Part shown: positions 1-5,869 of the stretch, one piece after another | Layout of the letters: the number at the start of each line of letters is the position of its first letter | How positions within the stretch are numbered: the stretch's first letter is position 1 | NCBI GenBank assembly: GCA_021199825.1 | Contig: JAJQHI010000111.1 | Coordinates: 1-6,784 of the forward strand | Length of the DNA stretch: 6,784 bases | Reading direction: 5' to 3' | Source: Bacillota bacterium | Lineage (GTDB): Bacteria; Bacillota; Clostridia; Oscillospirales; CAG-272 | Notes under the pieces: model-generated | Told to the model about the DNA's origin: nothing | Database searches by the model: none | What the model saw: only the letters and a program-made list of their open reading frames with translations | Position numbers and translations under genes: made by a program

Positions 1-459
1 CTTTGGCAGTGCTCAAAGCCTTGTCATGCGAAACCAGACGACAATGAGGATGCTGTGCGCAGGATGTTGAAGGAACAGACGGATATGAAAATACCGTCAA
101 GCCTGATACCTTACTGTCCTGTCTGCGGCAGACCGATGACGATGAATCTCAGGTGCGACGACACATTTGTTGAGGATGACGGGTGGCACGCTGCCGCGGA
201 GCGATACAGCGCGTTTTTGAAAAAACACGCTGAATCCTTTGTTCTTTATCTTGAGCTGGGGGTTGGCATGAACACCCCGGTAATTATAAAATATCCCTTC
301 TGGGAAATGACAGCCTCGAACCCCAAAGCCGTTTACGCTGTAATAAACTATGGAGAGGCTATGAGCCCGCGTGAGATAGAGAGCCGTTCTGTCTGCATAG
401 ACGCCGATATTGGATACGTACTTCGTACACTGAAGAGAGGAGCACATAATGAAAATTAA
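1..459 (+). CDS. Sir2-family NAD-dependent deacylase-like protein, C-terminal part (5' truncated)
   Basis: The frame is open from base 1, so the gene starts upstream of the window; 152 C-terminal residues plus stop TGA are visible. A GTG lies at 55, but the coding match clearly begins before it. Four cysteines form a sirtuin-type structural zinc site: C4 and C8 in QCSKPCH and C39 and C42 in CPVCG (numbered from base 1). The following stretch (LRCDDTFVEDDGWH, then LELGVGMNTPVIIKYPF, then CIDADIGYVL) matches my memory of a Clostridia Sir2 variant. There the usual GTSL-type NAD-binding motif is replaced by a LELGVG segment. Sirtuins use NAD to deacylate lysines, and some bacterial classes transfer ADP-ribose instead. 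The catalytic His and N-terminal Rossmann motifs lie outside the window, so activity and subclass cannot be judged. The last 11 bases overlap the next gene, which points to co-transcription and probable translational coupling. Family call is fairly firm; function is not. Confidence 0.72.
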   Translation, partial: LWQCSKPCHAKPDDNEDAVRRMLKEQTDMKIPSSLIPYCPVCGRPMTMNLRCDDTFVEDDGWHAAAERYSAFLKKHAESFVLYLELGVGMNTPVIIKYPFWEMTASNPKAVYAVINYGEAMSPREIESRSVCIDADIGYVLRTLKRGAHNEN

Positions 460-1399
460 AATTCCGGCGCCGCTTTTCCGCGACCCGATATATGACAGCC
501 CGACAGACCCGACAATTATATGGAACCGCGAGGAGAGGTGCTGGTGGATATTTTATACGCAGCGCCGCGCGGCTGACATATCCCTTGGCGTATCCGCCAT
601 CCACGGCACAGCTATAGGCATCGCCTCGTCGCGTGACGGCGGAAAGTGGCTTTACCGCGGAACGCTGCCGGGACTCGATATTGAGCATGGGCACAACACA
701 TTTTGGGCGCCTGAGGTGATTTACGCCGAGGGGCGGTATCATATGTTTGTCAGCTATATAACGGGCGTCCCCGTTGACTGGAATTATGAAAGGCATATTC
801 TGCATTACAGCGCCGATAACCTCTGGGAGTGGAGGTATGAGGGCACGGTTCCGCTTTCCTCGGACCGCGTGATTGACGCCTGCGTTTATCCCATAGGGGA
901 CGGGACATATAAGATGTGGTATAAGGATGAGAGCAACCACAGCCACACATACGCCGCCGTCAGCCGCGATTTATACAGCTGGGAGGTAGTGGGCGCCGAA
1001 ATCACGGACCGCTCGCATGAGGGACCGAATGTGTTTGAGCTTCAGGGTGCCAAATGGATGATTGTTGACACATGGAACGGTCAGGGCGTTTACCGCTCCG
1101 ATGATTTCACACACTGGAGGCGCTGCGGGGACAATATTCTCTCAGGTCGGGGAGCTCGTCCATATGACAACAACCGCGCCCATCACGCCGATGTTCTCAC
1201 GCTCGGAGAGCATGCGTATATCGTGTATTTTACGCATCCTTATCAGACTGAGGGCGGCATAAGACGTGACCCGTTGGAGCCGGGGATTTTTCCCGAAGGG
1301 CGAACTGTTTTGCAGATGGCGGAGCTGTTCACAGATGGAAAGACGCTTATATGCGACAGGGACAAAGAGCTGTACTGGGAAATTCCCGACGTCGAATGA
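449..1399 (+). CDS. GH43/GH32-like five-bladed beta-propeller glycoside hydrolase
   Basis: A 316-residue protein starting at ATG 449 with a good ribosome binding site (AGAGAGGAG at 434-442), inside the end of the Sir2-like gene. It has no signal peptide or membrane segment, so it should act in the cytoplasm on imported oligosaccharides or glycosides. The sequence reads as repeated propeller blades: SPTDPTIIW near residue 17, a DGGKWLYRG strand, FWAPEVIY near 85, VIDACVYP near 141, HEGPNVF near 200 and HHADVL near 245. By position, D20, D143 and E201 fit the usual acidic trio of the GH43/GH32 fold (base, pKa modulator, acid), and the H245-H246 pair fits a conserved histidine near the active site; these assignments are inferred. 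Many Clostridia proteins of this type are annotated only as glycosyl hydrolase family 43 or 32. Substrate (arabinoside, xyloside, fructoside or other) cannot be told. The length is normal for a single-domain propeller. Confidence 0.8.
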   Translation: MKIKIPAPLFRDPIYDSPTDPTIIWNREERCWWIFYTQRRAADISLGVSAIHGTAIGIASSRDGGKWLYRGTLPGLDIEHGHNTFWAPEVIYAEGRYHMFVSYITGVPVDWNYERHILHYSADNLWEWRYEGTVPLSSDRVIDACVYPIGDGTYKMWYKDESNHSHTYAAVSRDLYSWEVVGAEITDRSHEGPNVFELQGAKWMIVDTWNGQGVYRSDDFTHWRRCGDNILSGRGARPYDNNRAHHADVLTLGEHAYIVYFTHPYQTEGGIRRDPLEPGIFPEGRTVLQMAELFTDGKTLICDRDKELYWEIPDVE

Positions 1400-1414
1400 A
1401 GTAAAGACATAAAG

Positions 1415-1455
1415 AAATCCCGTGCCTGCGGCAAACGCAGCACACGGGATTTTTT
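1415..1455. terminator. Bidirectional rho-independent terminator
   Basis: An outer stem ATCCCGTG (1417-1424) pairs with CACGGGAT (1443-1450). An inner stem CTGCG (1426-1430) pairs with CGCAG (1436-1440) across the loop GCAAA. A T tract follows at 1450-1455 on the + strand, and the matching A residues at 1411-1417 give a weaker T-rich tail on the - strand. The hairpin sits 16 bases after the glycosidase stop and just beyond the rpsI stop, so one structure can end transcription of both convergent units. Confidence 0.88.
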
Positions 1456-1465
1456 AATTGAGAAG

Positions 1466-1867
1466 TTATCTCTTTGAGAACTGGCTCGCACGTCTTGCCT
1501 TTTTGAGACCGTACTTCTTTCTCTCGACCATACGAGGGTCGCGGCGAAGGAAGCCCGCTCTCTTAAGGGGCGTGTGGAAATTCTCATCCGCTGTGCAGAG
1601 CGCACGAGCGATTCCGTGACGGATAGCACCCGCCTGACCGGAATATCCGCCGCCGTGAACGTTGACAACAATGTCAAACTTGCCCTCTGTGTCAGTTACA
1701 GCAAACGGCTGGTTGACGATGAACTTGAGTGTGTCAAGTCCAAAATAGCTGTCAATGTCACGTCCGTTGATGGTGATTACGCCTGAACCGGGGTAGAGAC
1801 GAACACGCGCAACAGAGGTTTTTCTTCTGCCTGTGCCATAAAAATAAGGTTTAGCGCTTGTATACAT
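1466..1867 (-). CDS. rpsI: 30S ribosomal protein S9 (uS9)
   Basis: A 133-residue protein, close to the usual 130 for bacterial S9. The N-terminal [17 protein letters not shown], the central [23 protein letters not shown] and the C-terminal [18 protein letters not shown] are family signatures. The tail ends in SQFSKR; in the ribosome this basic C-terminus reaches the P site and touches tRNA. The start is the ATG at 1865-1867, supported by AAGGGGG at 1876-1882, which overlaps the rplM stop codon. Only 13 bases separate the two genes, so rpsI is the second gene of the rplM-rpsI operon, a conserved order in bacteria. No odd residues seen. Confidence 0.98.
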   Translation of the reverse strand: MYTSAKPYFYGTGRRKTSVARVRLYPGSGVITINGRDIDSYFGLDTLKFIVNQPFAVTDTEGKFDIVVNVHGGGYSGQAGAIRHGIARALCTADENFHTPLKRAGFLRRDPRMVERKKYGLKKARRASQFSKR

Positions 1868-1880
1868 GTGTCAGTCCCCC

Positions 1881-2312
1881 TTATTCCACTTCAATTGCAG
1901 TGGGCTGCTGAGCCTGCTGCTTGTATTCCGCACCGCGGTAAACGTGCAGACGAGTCATCGATTTGTCGCCGATGGAGTTTTTCGGGAGCATTCCCTTAAC
2001 CGCGAGCTCCATTGCCTTTTTGGGGGTCTTCTCCATGAGAGTCTTGTACTGAACTTCCTTGAGACCGCCGATATAGCCTGAATGACGACGATAATATTTC
2101 TGTGTAAGCTTTTTGCCCGTTAAAACTGCTTTTTCGGCGTTGATAATGATAACGTACTCTCCGCAGTCAACATGGGGCGTAAATTCGGGACGGTGCTTGC
2201 CGCGAAGAATTGTCGCTGCGGCAACGGCAGTCTTTCCGAGCGGCTTTCCCGCTGCGTCGAGAACGTACCACTTGCGCTCGACCGTCTCTTTTTTTGCCAT
2301 ATAGGTTGACAT
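1881..2312 (-). CDS. rplM: 50S ribosomal protein L13 (uL13)
   Basis: A 143-residue protein, the normal length for bacterial L13. Family signatures in order: [87 protein letters not shown]13 binds 23S rRNA early in 50S assembly. The start is the ATG at 2310-2312 (MSTYMAKKE), placed 4-5 bases after GGAGGG at 2317-2322. An in-frame TTG at 2340-2342 would lie inside the leader and lacks a proper Shine-Dalgarno sequence. A second ATG (MAKKE, 2298-2300) is too far from the site. GYIGG replaces the more common GYPGG, a mild variant. It is the first gene of the operon with rpsI, under the consensus promoter at 2373-2401. Confidence 0.98.
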   Translation of the reverse strand: MSTYMAKKETVERKWYVLDAAGKPLGKTAVAAATILRGKHRPEFTPHVDCGEYVIIINAEKAVLTGKKLTQKYYRRHSGYIGGLKEVQYKTLMEKTPKKAMELAVKGMLPKNSIGDKSMTRLHVYRGAEYKQQAQQPTAIEVE

Positions 2313-2366
2313 ATTTCCCTCCGATAATAATTTGTCACGCAAATTCGGCTTCCTGCCGACCGCGCA
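2313..2366 (-). ncRNA. Structured rplM 5' leader, candidate L13 autoregulatory leader
   Basis: About 54 bases lie between the expected transcription start (near 2366) and the rplM ATG. Read on the - strand, TCGGC (2359-2355) pairs with GCCGA (2349-2345) over the loop AGGAA. An overlapping stem TTCCTGC/GCAGGAA (2370-2364 with 2356-2350) would compete, though its 5' arm may lie partly before the start site. Many Firmicutes carry a short L13 leader that is thought to bind the L13 protein for feedback control. Position and size fit that class, but I cannot verify a match to the covariance model. The Shine-Dalgarno site GGAGGG is at 2317-2322, outside hairpin TCGGC/GCCGA. Confidence 0.45.
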
Positions 2367-2372
2367 GGAATG

Positions 2373-2401
2373 ATTATATCACGTCTTTGCGGGCTTGTCA
2401 A
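2373..2401 (-). promoter_or_regulatory. Consensus sigma-A promoter of rplM-rpsI
   Basis: On the - strand, TTGACA (2401-2396) and TATAAT (2378-2373) are separated by exactly 17 bases, a perfect match to the vegetative sigma consensus. Immediately upstream are A/T tracts at 2406-2410, 2415-2419 and 2426-2431, spaced roughly one helical turn apart. They could act as an UP element or bent DNA. Such strength suits a ribosomal protein operon. Confidence 0.92.
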
Positions 2402-2445
2402 TAGGTTTTTGAGCAAAAATCCGCGTTTTTTCAATTAAAATGCGG

Positions 2446-2489
2446 GAAATCTCGCAAAAACTCATTTTAGCTCTCGAAATCTCGCAAAA
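2446..2489. repeat. Direct repeat of GAAATCTCGCAAAA, two copies
   Basis: The 14-base unit GAAATCTCGCAAAA occurs at 2446-2459 and again at 2476-2489, exactly 30 bases apart. The intervening bases are not alike. Two copies are too few for a CRISPR, and the unit is not palindromic. It could be a protein binding site pair or a simple local duplication; no function is evident. Confidence 0.6.
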
Positions 2490-2620
2490 TCGGATGCGAC
2501 AAAATAAATTTTGAAAAATAAATTTTTGTGTGCGTCGGTTTGCTCTTCCGGGGTCTTCAGCCAATCCTCGATTTGCCCGATGGTTCTCTCCATCAATTTG
2601 GCGATTTCGTCAGCGCTCAA
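2462..2620 (-). pseudogene. Possible coding remnant with a helical LSADEIAKLMERT-type segment
   Basis: On the - strand the frame from TTG (2618-2620) to TGA (2462-2464) begins LSADEIAKLMERT, then IGQIEDWLKTPEEQTDAH. This amphipathic, charged composition looks like the helix-rich end of a real protein. It is unlike the rest of the spacer, and after about residue 35 the reading passes into the AT-rich repeats and loses protein character. The only ATG (2591-2593) is internal. No Shine-Dalgarno site precedes either start, and the frame begins right after the terminator at 2626-2660. It may be a leftover of a decayed gene whose family I do not recognise, or it may be chance. Confidence 0.25.
2501..2527. 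repeat. Tandem AT-rich direct repeat AAAATAAATTTT
   Basis: AAAATAAATTTT is found at 2501-2512 and again, with one extra T, at 2515-2527. The two copies are nearly head to tail with a 14-base period. It lies in the spacer upstream of rplM and probably reflects slippage in AT-rich DNA. Confidence 0.55.
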
Positions 2621-2625
2621 GTACC

Positions 2626-2660
2626 AAAAACAATCCGCCGCCCGTATAACGGACGGCGGA
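2626..2660 (-). terminator. Rho-independent terminator of the solute-binding protein operon
   Basis: On the - strand TCCGCCGTCCGT (2660-2649) pairs over all 12 positions (one T-G wobble) with ACGGGCGGCGGA (2645-2634), with loop TAT, followed by TTGTTTTT (2633-2626). It lies 20 bases after the stop of the last solute-binding gene and is a strong, classic intrinsic terminator. Confidence 0.93.
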
Positions 2661-2680
2661 GACTTGATTTTGAGTATATA

Positions 2681-4135
2681 TTACGAGTAAATACCCAGCT
2701 TGTCGAGCGACTTTTCAATCGCCTTGTTTATTGACTTTGAAAGTGAAGCGTAGAGCGTCGCGGGGTTAGCGTCCGCGTCAGAAAGCTTTGAGTAAGCGGA
2801 GCCCCAGTCAAAGTATACGCCGAGGTCATATGAGCGATGCTCAAAGATTATGTCGAGCATATCAGCCGACTCCTCATCGCGGATGAAGCGTGACTGAAGC
2901 TGTGTCTCATAATAAGCGGGCATCAGATATTCCTGACCGTAATACGCAAGCGCCTCAGTGATAACGCTTGTTCTTTCAAAATTCGAAGTTGTCAGAGGGA
3001 ACGAGCATACGCAAGCCCAAACAGCAACGTATGAATAATATCTTTCCTGATCCGCCGAATACTTAGGATAGGGCACTATGCCGAAATCATATTCGCTGTC
3101 ACGATAGTTCATCGCGTGAGCGACAACCTCAGTTGCAAAGAGCGTCTGACCCTGAAGCACCGATGTGTAGATGAAGCTGTCATCGTTGGGCGAAACTGTG
3201 TCCGTGTCATTCATGATTGTCTTGATGTCCTCGAATACCTCGAAAAACTCATCAGTGCCCCATGAAACCTGCGGGATTCCGTTCGAATCAAGCGTTACGA
3301 GCTTAAGACCCGCAGCCTGCCAGCTTGCAGCCCAGTTTTCCCAGTGTGTCGTTATTCCGTAACGGTCATTCTGGTCGCGTGTGCCGTTTCCGTTTACGTC
3401 ACGCACAGCGAGCTTTGAAATGGAATACATCTGATCCCATGTCCACTCGCCCGATAATACGAGATCATAAATATTTACGTCAGACGCCACCTCCTCAAGC
3501 ACATCCTTGAGGAAATAAACAGCCCAAATGCACTCCTTGTCCGAAAGCGCGATGTCTCCGGCTATCATATAGTGATTGCCGCCTATGGCAAGCTGCTCCG
3601 TGCAGTCGTCATTCCACCACGATTTAGAAAGGTCAATGTACTCAAGCTCATCGACATTGAGGCAGTAGCCGGAACCAACGGCTGAACACGTATACGAGTT
3701 GTTGTTGATGATCATTGCGTATGTATCAAGACCGGCATCGACATCAGTTTTGAAAAGCTGATATACCCCGTCGCCGATAGCTGCCTGCTTCATATCTATG
3801 GTGCATTCGAGAAGCTCCTCAACTGCAACTCCGCGCTGATAAAGCGCCTGCTCACGCGCATCGTCCGACGGTTCGTCGAAATCGACTGAGCCGTAGTTGT
3901 ACGCTACGTCCGTGTGGCAGAGAATGGTGTAGGTGTAATCGGGATACGTGACATTAGGAATGTCAAGCGTCTCGACAACCTCTTCAGTCTCATCTCCGCC
4001 CGTTCCTGCGGCTGTATCATCAGCAGCAGTTGTCGTGTCGGTGCCCTCATTGTCAGCGCTGTCAGAGCAAGCTGAGAATATTACCGGTACGCATATAACC
4101 AGCAGTGCCAGCAGGGCAGAAAGGATTTTTTTCAA
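2681..4135 (-). CDS. Extracellular solute-binding lipoprotein, paralog 1 (last in array)
   Basis: A 484-residue protein with a lipoprotein signal: MKK, a hydrophobic stretch to about residue 20, then FSAC with the lipidated cysteine at 23. An acidic, Thr-rich linker follows (about 24-56). It should be anchored on the outer face of the membrane and bind a solute for an ABC importer. The fold call rests on overall style: length, ASWQAAGLKLVTLDSNG, YDFGIVPYPKYS and a helical C-terminus, as in Clostridia family 1 sugar-type binding proteins. Residues 246-257 (DVNGNGTRDQND) have Asp/Asn at positions 1, 3, 5, 9 and 12 of an EF-hand/dockerin-like calcium loop. The start is TTG at 4133-4135, with AGGGGGAG at 4142-4149. 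It ends TAA at 2681-2683. It lies 45 bases after paralog 2 with no terminator between, so the two are co-transcribed. Compared with paralog 2, VAVWACVCSFP replaces VAVSSCVVVVP near 370-380. The substrate is unknown. Confidence 0.88.
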   Translation of the reverse strand: MKKILSALLALLVICVPVIFSACSDSADNEGTDTTTAADDTAAGTGGDETEEVVETLDIPNVTYPDYTYTILCHTDVAYNYGSVDFDEPSDDAREQALYQRGVAVEELLECTIDMKQAAIGDGVYQLFKTDVDAGLDTYAMIINNNSYTCSAVGSGYCLNVDELEYIDLSKSWWNDDCTEQLAIGGNHYMIAGDIALSDKECIWAVYFLKDVLEEVASDVNIYDLVLSGEWTWDQMYSISKLAVRDVNGNGTRDQNDRYGITTHWENWAASWQAAGLKLVTLDSNGIPQVSWGTDEFFEVFEDIKTIMNDTDTVSPNDDSFIYTSVLQGQTLFATEVVAHAMNYRDSEYDFGIVPYPKYSADQERYYSYVAVWACVCSFPLTTSNFERTSVITEALAYYGQEYLMPAYYETQLQSRFIRDEESADMLDIIFEHRSYDLGVYFDWGSAYSKLSDADANPATLYASLSKSINKAIEKSLDKLGIYS

Positions 4136-4141
4136 TGGAAT

Positions 4142-4149
4142 CTCCCCCT
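4142..4149 (-). promoter_or_regulatory. Ribosome binding site that sets the TTG start of paralog 1
   Basis: On the - strand AGGGGGAG stands about 6 bases before TTG at 4135-4133, which begins KKILSALLALL, matching the MKKFLAALLA start of paralog 2. No ATG or GTG is available nearby in frame, so TTG is the likely initiator. Confidence 0.75.
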
Positions 4150-4180
4150 ATGAAAGTGAATTTATAAAATGAGAAAATGC

Positions 4181-5632
4181 TTACGAGTAAATTCCCAGTT
4201 TATCGAGTGATTTTTCGATCGCCTTGTTTATTGACTTTGAAAGCGATGCGTAAAGGCTTGACGGGTTAGCCGTTGAGCTCTTAAGGCTTGTGTATGCCGA
4301 ACCCCAGTCGAAGAATACGCCGAGGTCGTATGAGCGATACTCGAATATAATGTCGAGCATTTCAGCGGATTCCTCGTCTCTTGTGAAGCGCGACTGAAGC
4401 TGCGTGTCATAATAAGCGGGCGTCAGGTATTCCTGACCGAAATATGCGAGAGCTTCGGTGATAATTCCAGTGCGCTCCTCGTTTGATGTTGTCAGCGGAA
4501 CGACAACAACGCATGAGGAAACAGCAACGTATGAATAATATCTTTCCTGGTCAGCCGAATACTTCGGATAGGGAACAATACCGAAATCGTACTCACTGTC
4601 ACGGTATGTGTTCATGTGAGCTACAACCTCTGTCGCGAAAAGCGTCTGGCACTGAAGCACCGAGGTCTTGATAAAGGTGGCGGAGCTTGGTGAAACAGTA
4701 TCCGTGTCACCCATTATTGTTTTGATGTCCTCGAATACCTCATAAAACTGTTCAGTTCCCCATGAAATCTGCGGGATTCCTTCCGAGTCAAGGGTTATAA
4801 GCTTAAGTCCCGCTGCCTGCCAGCTCGCGGCATAGTTTTCACTGTGCGTTGTAATGCCGTAGCGGTCAGCCTCATCGCGCACGCCGTTTGCATTGTTGTC
4901 AAATACAGCCGCTTTGGCGAGCGTGTACATCTCGTCCCATGTCCATGTGCCGTCCCTGACCATCTGATAAATGTCTACGTCATTTGAAATCGCCTCAAGC
5001 ACGTCCTTCATGAAGTAAACAGCCCAGATGCACTCCTTGTCCGAAAGCGCGATATCGCCTGAAATCATGTAGTGGTTGCCGCCCAGAGCGAGCTGCTCAG
5101 TGCAGTCCGAGTTCCACCATGATTTTGTAAGGTCAATGTACGGAATCTCATCAATGTTGTAGCAAAGACCCGCGCCTACCGCCGTTGCCGAATATGCCAT
5201 GGTGTTGAGAGCTATTGCGTATGTATCAAGACCGGCATCAACGTCTGTCTTATACAGCTCATATACGCCCGAACCGAGGTCGTCCTGTGTCATCTCAACC
5301 GTGATGTTGAGGAGCTCCTCAATTGCAACACTGCGCTCATAAAGCGCCTGCTCACGTGCGTCCTCCGACGGCTCGTCGAAATCCATCGAACCGTAGCTGT
5401 ACGAAATGTCGCTGTTGGTGAGGATTTGGAATGTGTATCCGTCATAGTCTACGTCGGGAATTTCAAGAAGCTCTGCCTCTTCCGCTGTTTCATCCCCCGT
5501 ATCGTCTGAAGCAGTGTCCCCGGATTGGTCTGTCGTTTCTGTTTGATCGTCCTGAGTGTCCTGGCATGCTGCGCATACAAAGGGTACGCACATCATGAGA
5601 GCTGCCAGCAGGGCGGCAAGAAATTTTTTCAT
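4181..5632 (-). CDS. Extracellular solute-binding lipoprotein, paralog 2
   Basis: A 483-residue paralog of the downstream gene, alike over nearly its whole length; the C-terminal 24 residues from LYASLSKSI to LGIYS are identical. The signal peptide is MKKFLAALLAALMMCVPFV, then CAAC with the lipid cysteine at 23. The linker is rich in Asp, Thr and Gln (about 24-55). Shared landmarks are DFDEPSEDAREQALY (about 84-98), KTDVDAGLDTYA (128-139), SGDIALSDKECIWAVYF (191-207), WTWDEMY (230-236), the calcium-loop-like DNNANGVRDEAD (245-256), YDFGIVPYPKYSADQERYYS and the C-terminal QLQSRFTRDEESAEMLDIIFE. The start is ATG 5630-5632 with AAGGAG 7 bases upstream. A likely promoter lies at 5671-5676, making this the first gene of a two-gene unit with paralog 1. 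No permease or ATPase is adjacent downstream. Ligand unknown; a sugar or oligosaccharide is the usual guess for this style of protein. Confidence 0.9.
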   Translation of the reverse strand: MKKFLAALLAALMMCVPFVCAACQDTQDDQTETTDQSGDTASDDTGDETAEEAELLEIPDVDYDGYTFQILTNSDISYSYGSMDFDEPSEDAREQALYERSVAIEELLNITVEMTQDDLGSGVYELYKTDVDAGLDTYAIALNTMAYSATAVGAGLCYNIDEIPYIDLTKSWWNSDCTEQLALGGNHYMISGDIALSDKECIWAVYFMKDVLEAISNDVDIYQMVRDGTWTWDEMYTLAKAAVFDNNANGVRDEADRYGITTHSENYAASWQAAGLKLITLDSEGIPQISWGTEQFYEVFEDIKTIMGDTDTVSPSSATFIKTSVLQCQTLFATEVVAHMNTYRDSEYDFGIVPYPKYSADQERYYSYVAVSSCVVVVPLTTSNEERTGIITEALAYFGQEYLTPAYYDTQLQSRFTRDEESAEMLDIIFEYRSYDLGVFFDWGSAYTSLKSSTANPSSLYASLSKSINKAIEKSLDKLGIYS

Positions 5633-5670
5633 GTCTGGTCTCCTTAAAAAAAGAATTTACCCCCACTAAT

Positions 5671-5676
5671 ATTATA
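5671..5676 (-). promoter_or_regulatory. Candidate -10 element for paralog 2-paralog 1 transcription
   Basis: A perfect TATAAT is present on the - strand at 5676-5671, 39 bases before the ATG and just upstream of the AAGGAG site. No good -35 hexamer stands 16-18 bases upstream (ACAGAA at 17). The promoter may therefore need an activator, or the real one may be elsewhere; TTGTGA-17-TATGAA at 5754-5726 is a weak alternative. Confidence 0.45.
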
Positions 5677-5739
5677 AACTCAACTTGTTGCTATTCTGTT
5701 TCGCAAACGACAACTACACGTTAACTTCATAATAACGCC

Positions 5740-5752
5740 GTGTAAATTTCAC
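5740..5752. promoter_or_regulatory. Imperfect palindrome, possible operator
   Basis: GTGTAAATTTCAC is an odd-length palindrome with one mismatched pair. It lies in the 237-base gap between two solute-binding genes, upstream of the candidate -10. It could be a regulator site for paralog 2, but one copy of a short AT-centred palindrome is weak evidence. Confidence 0.2.
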
Positions 5753-5811
5753 AAGCCGCACAGACAGCGCACTCATCATGTTCACGTGCCCTGCCATATG
5801 CTGATATGCAG

Positions 5812-5845
5812 AAAGAGGCACCGCGCATATGCGCAGCACCTCTTT
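5812..5845 (-). terminator. Long hairpin after paralog 3, likely terminator
   Basis: On the - strand AAAGAGGTGCTGCGCA pairs over 16 positions (three G-T wobbles) with TGCGCGGTGCCTCTTT, leaving only TA in the loop, so in practice four bases are open. It begins 25 bases after the TAG stop of paralog 3. The T-rich tail is short (CTCTTTCTG), so termination may be partial, with some read-through into paralog 2 possible. Confidence 0.72.
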
Positions 5846-5869
5846 GTGTTGTAAGTATTATGTTTGCCG

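Larger units (their letters stand above)
2402..2625. other. Gene-poor AT-rich spacer between the rplM promoter and the solute-binding operon terminator
   Basis: I see no convincing functional gene here. It holds the phased A/T tracts upstream of the rplM promoter, two pairs of short direct repeats (2446-2489 and 2501-2527), and a short open frame on the - strand (2462-2620) that reads like a protein fragment. No tRNA-like fold or mobile element ends were recognised. Confidence 0.6.

Noticed and set aside
97..447. Open frame of 116 codons on the - strand
   Set aside because: It lies fully opposite the Sir2-like gene, whose + strand product has clear family motifs; the - strand product has none.
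359..946. 195-codon open frame on the - strand
   Set aside because: It is the shadow of the propeller glycosidase and the gene before it; the product is low in recognisable motifs.
1243..1677. 144-codon open frame on the - strand crossing the terminator
   Set aside because: It overlaps the glycosidase end, the terminator hairpin and rpsI in another frame, so it cannot be a real gene.
2313..2342. Ten-residue longer start for rplM at TTG 2340-2342
   Set aside because: The extension would translate the leader hairpin region and its own GGAGGG site; MSTYMAKKE with GGAGGG just upstream is the standard L13 start.
2446..2489. CRISPR array
   Set aside because: There are only two 14-base copies, no further units, and no cas genes in the window.
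2379..2564. 61-codon - strand frame with FCEISR repeated
   Set aside because: The repeat in the protein only mirrors the 14-base DNA repeat, the frame runs into the rplM promoter, and there is no ribosome binding site.
3948..4172. 74-codon + strand frame opposite the linker of paralog 1
   Set aside because: Its Ser/Val/Ala-rich sequence is the antisense of an Asp/Thr-rich linker; no start signals support it.
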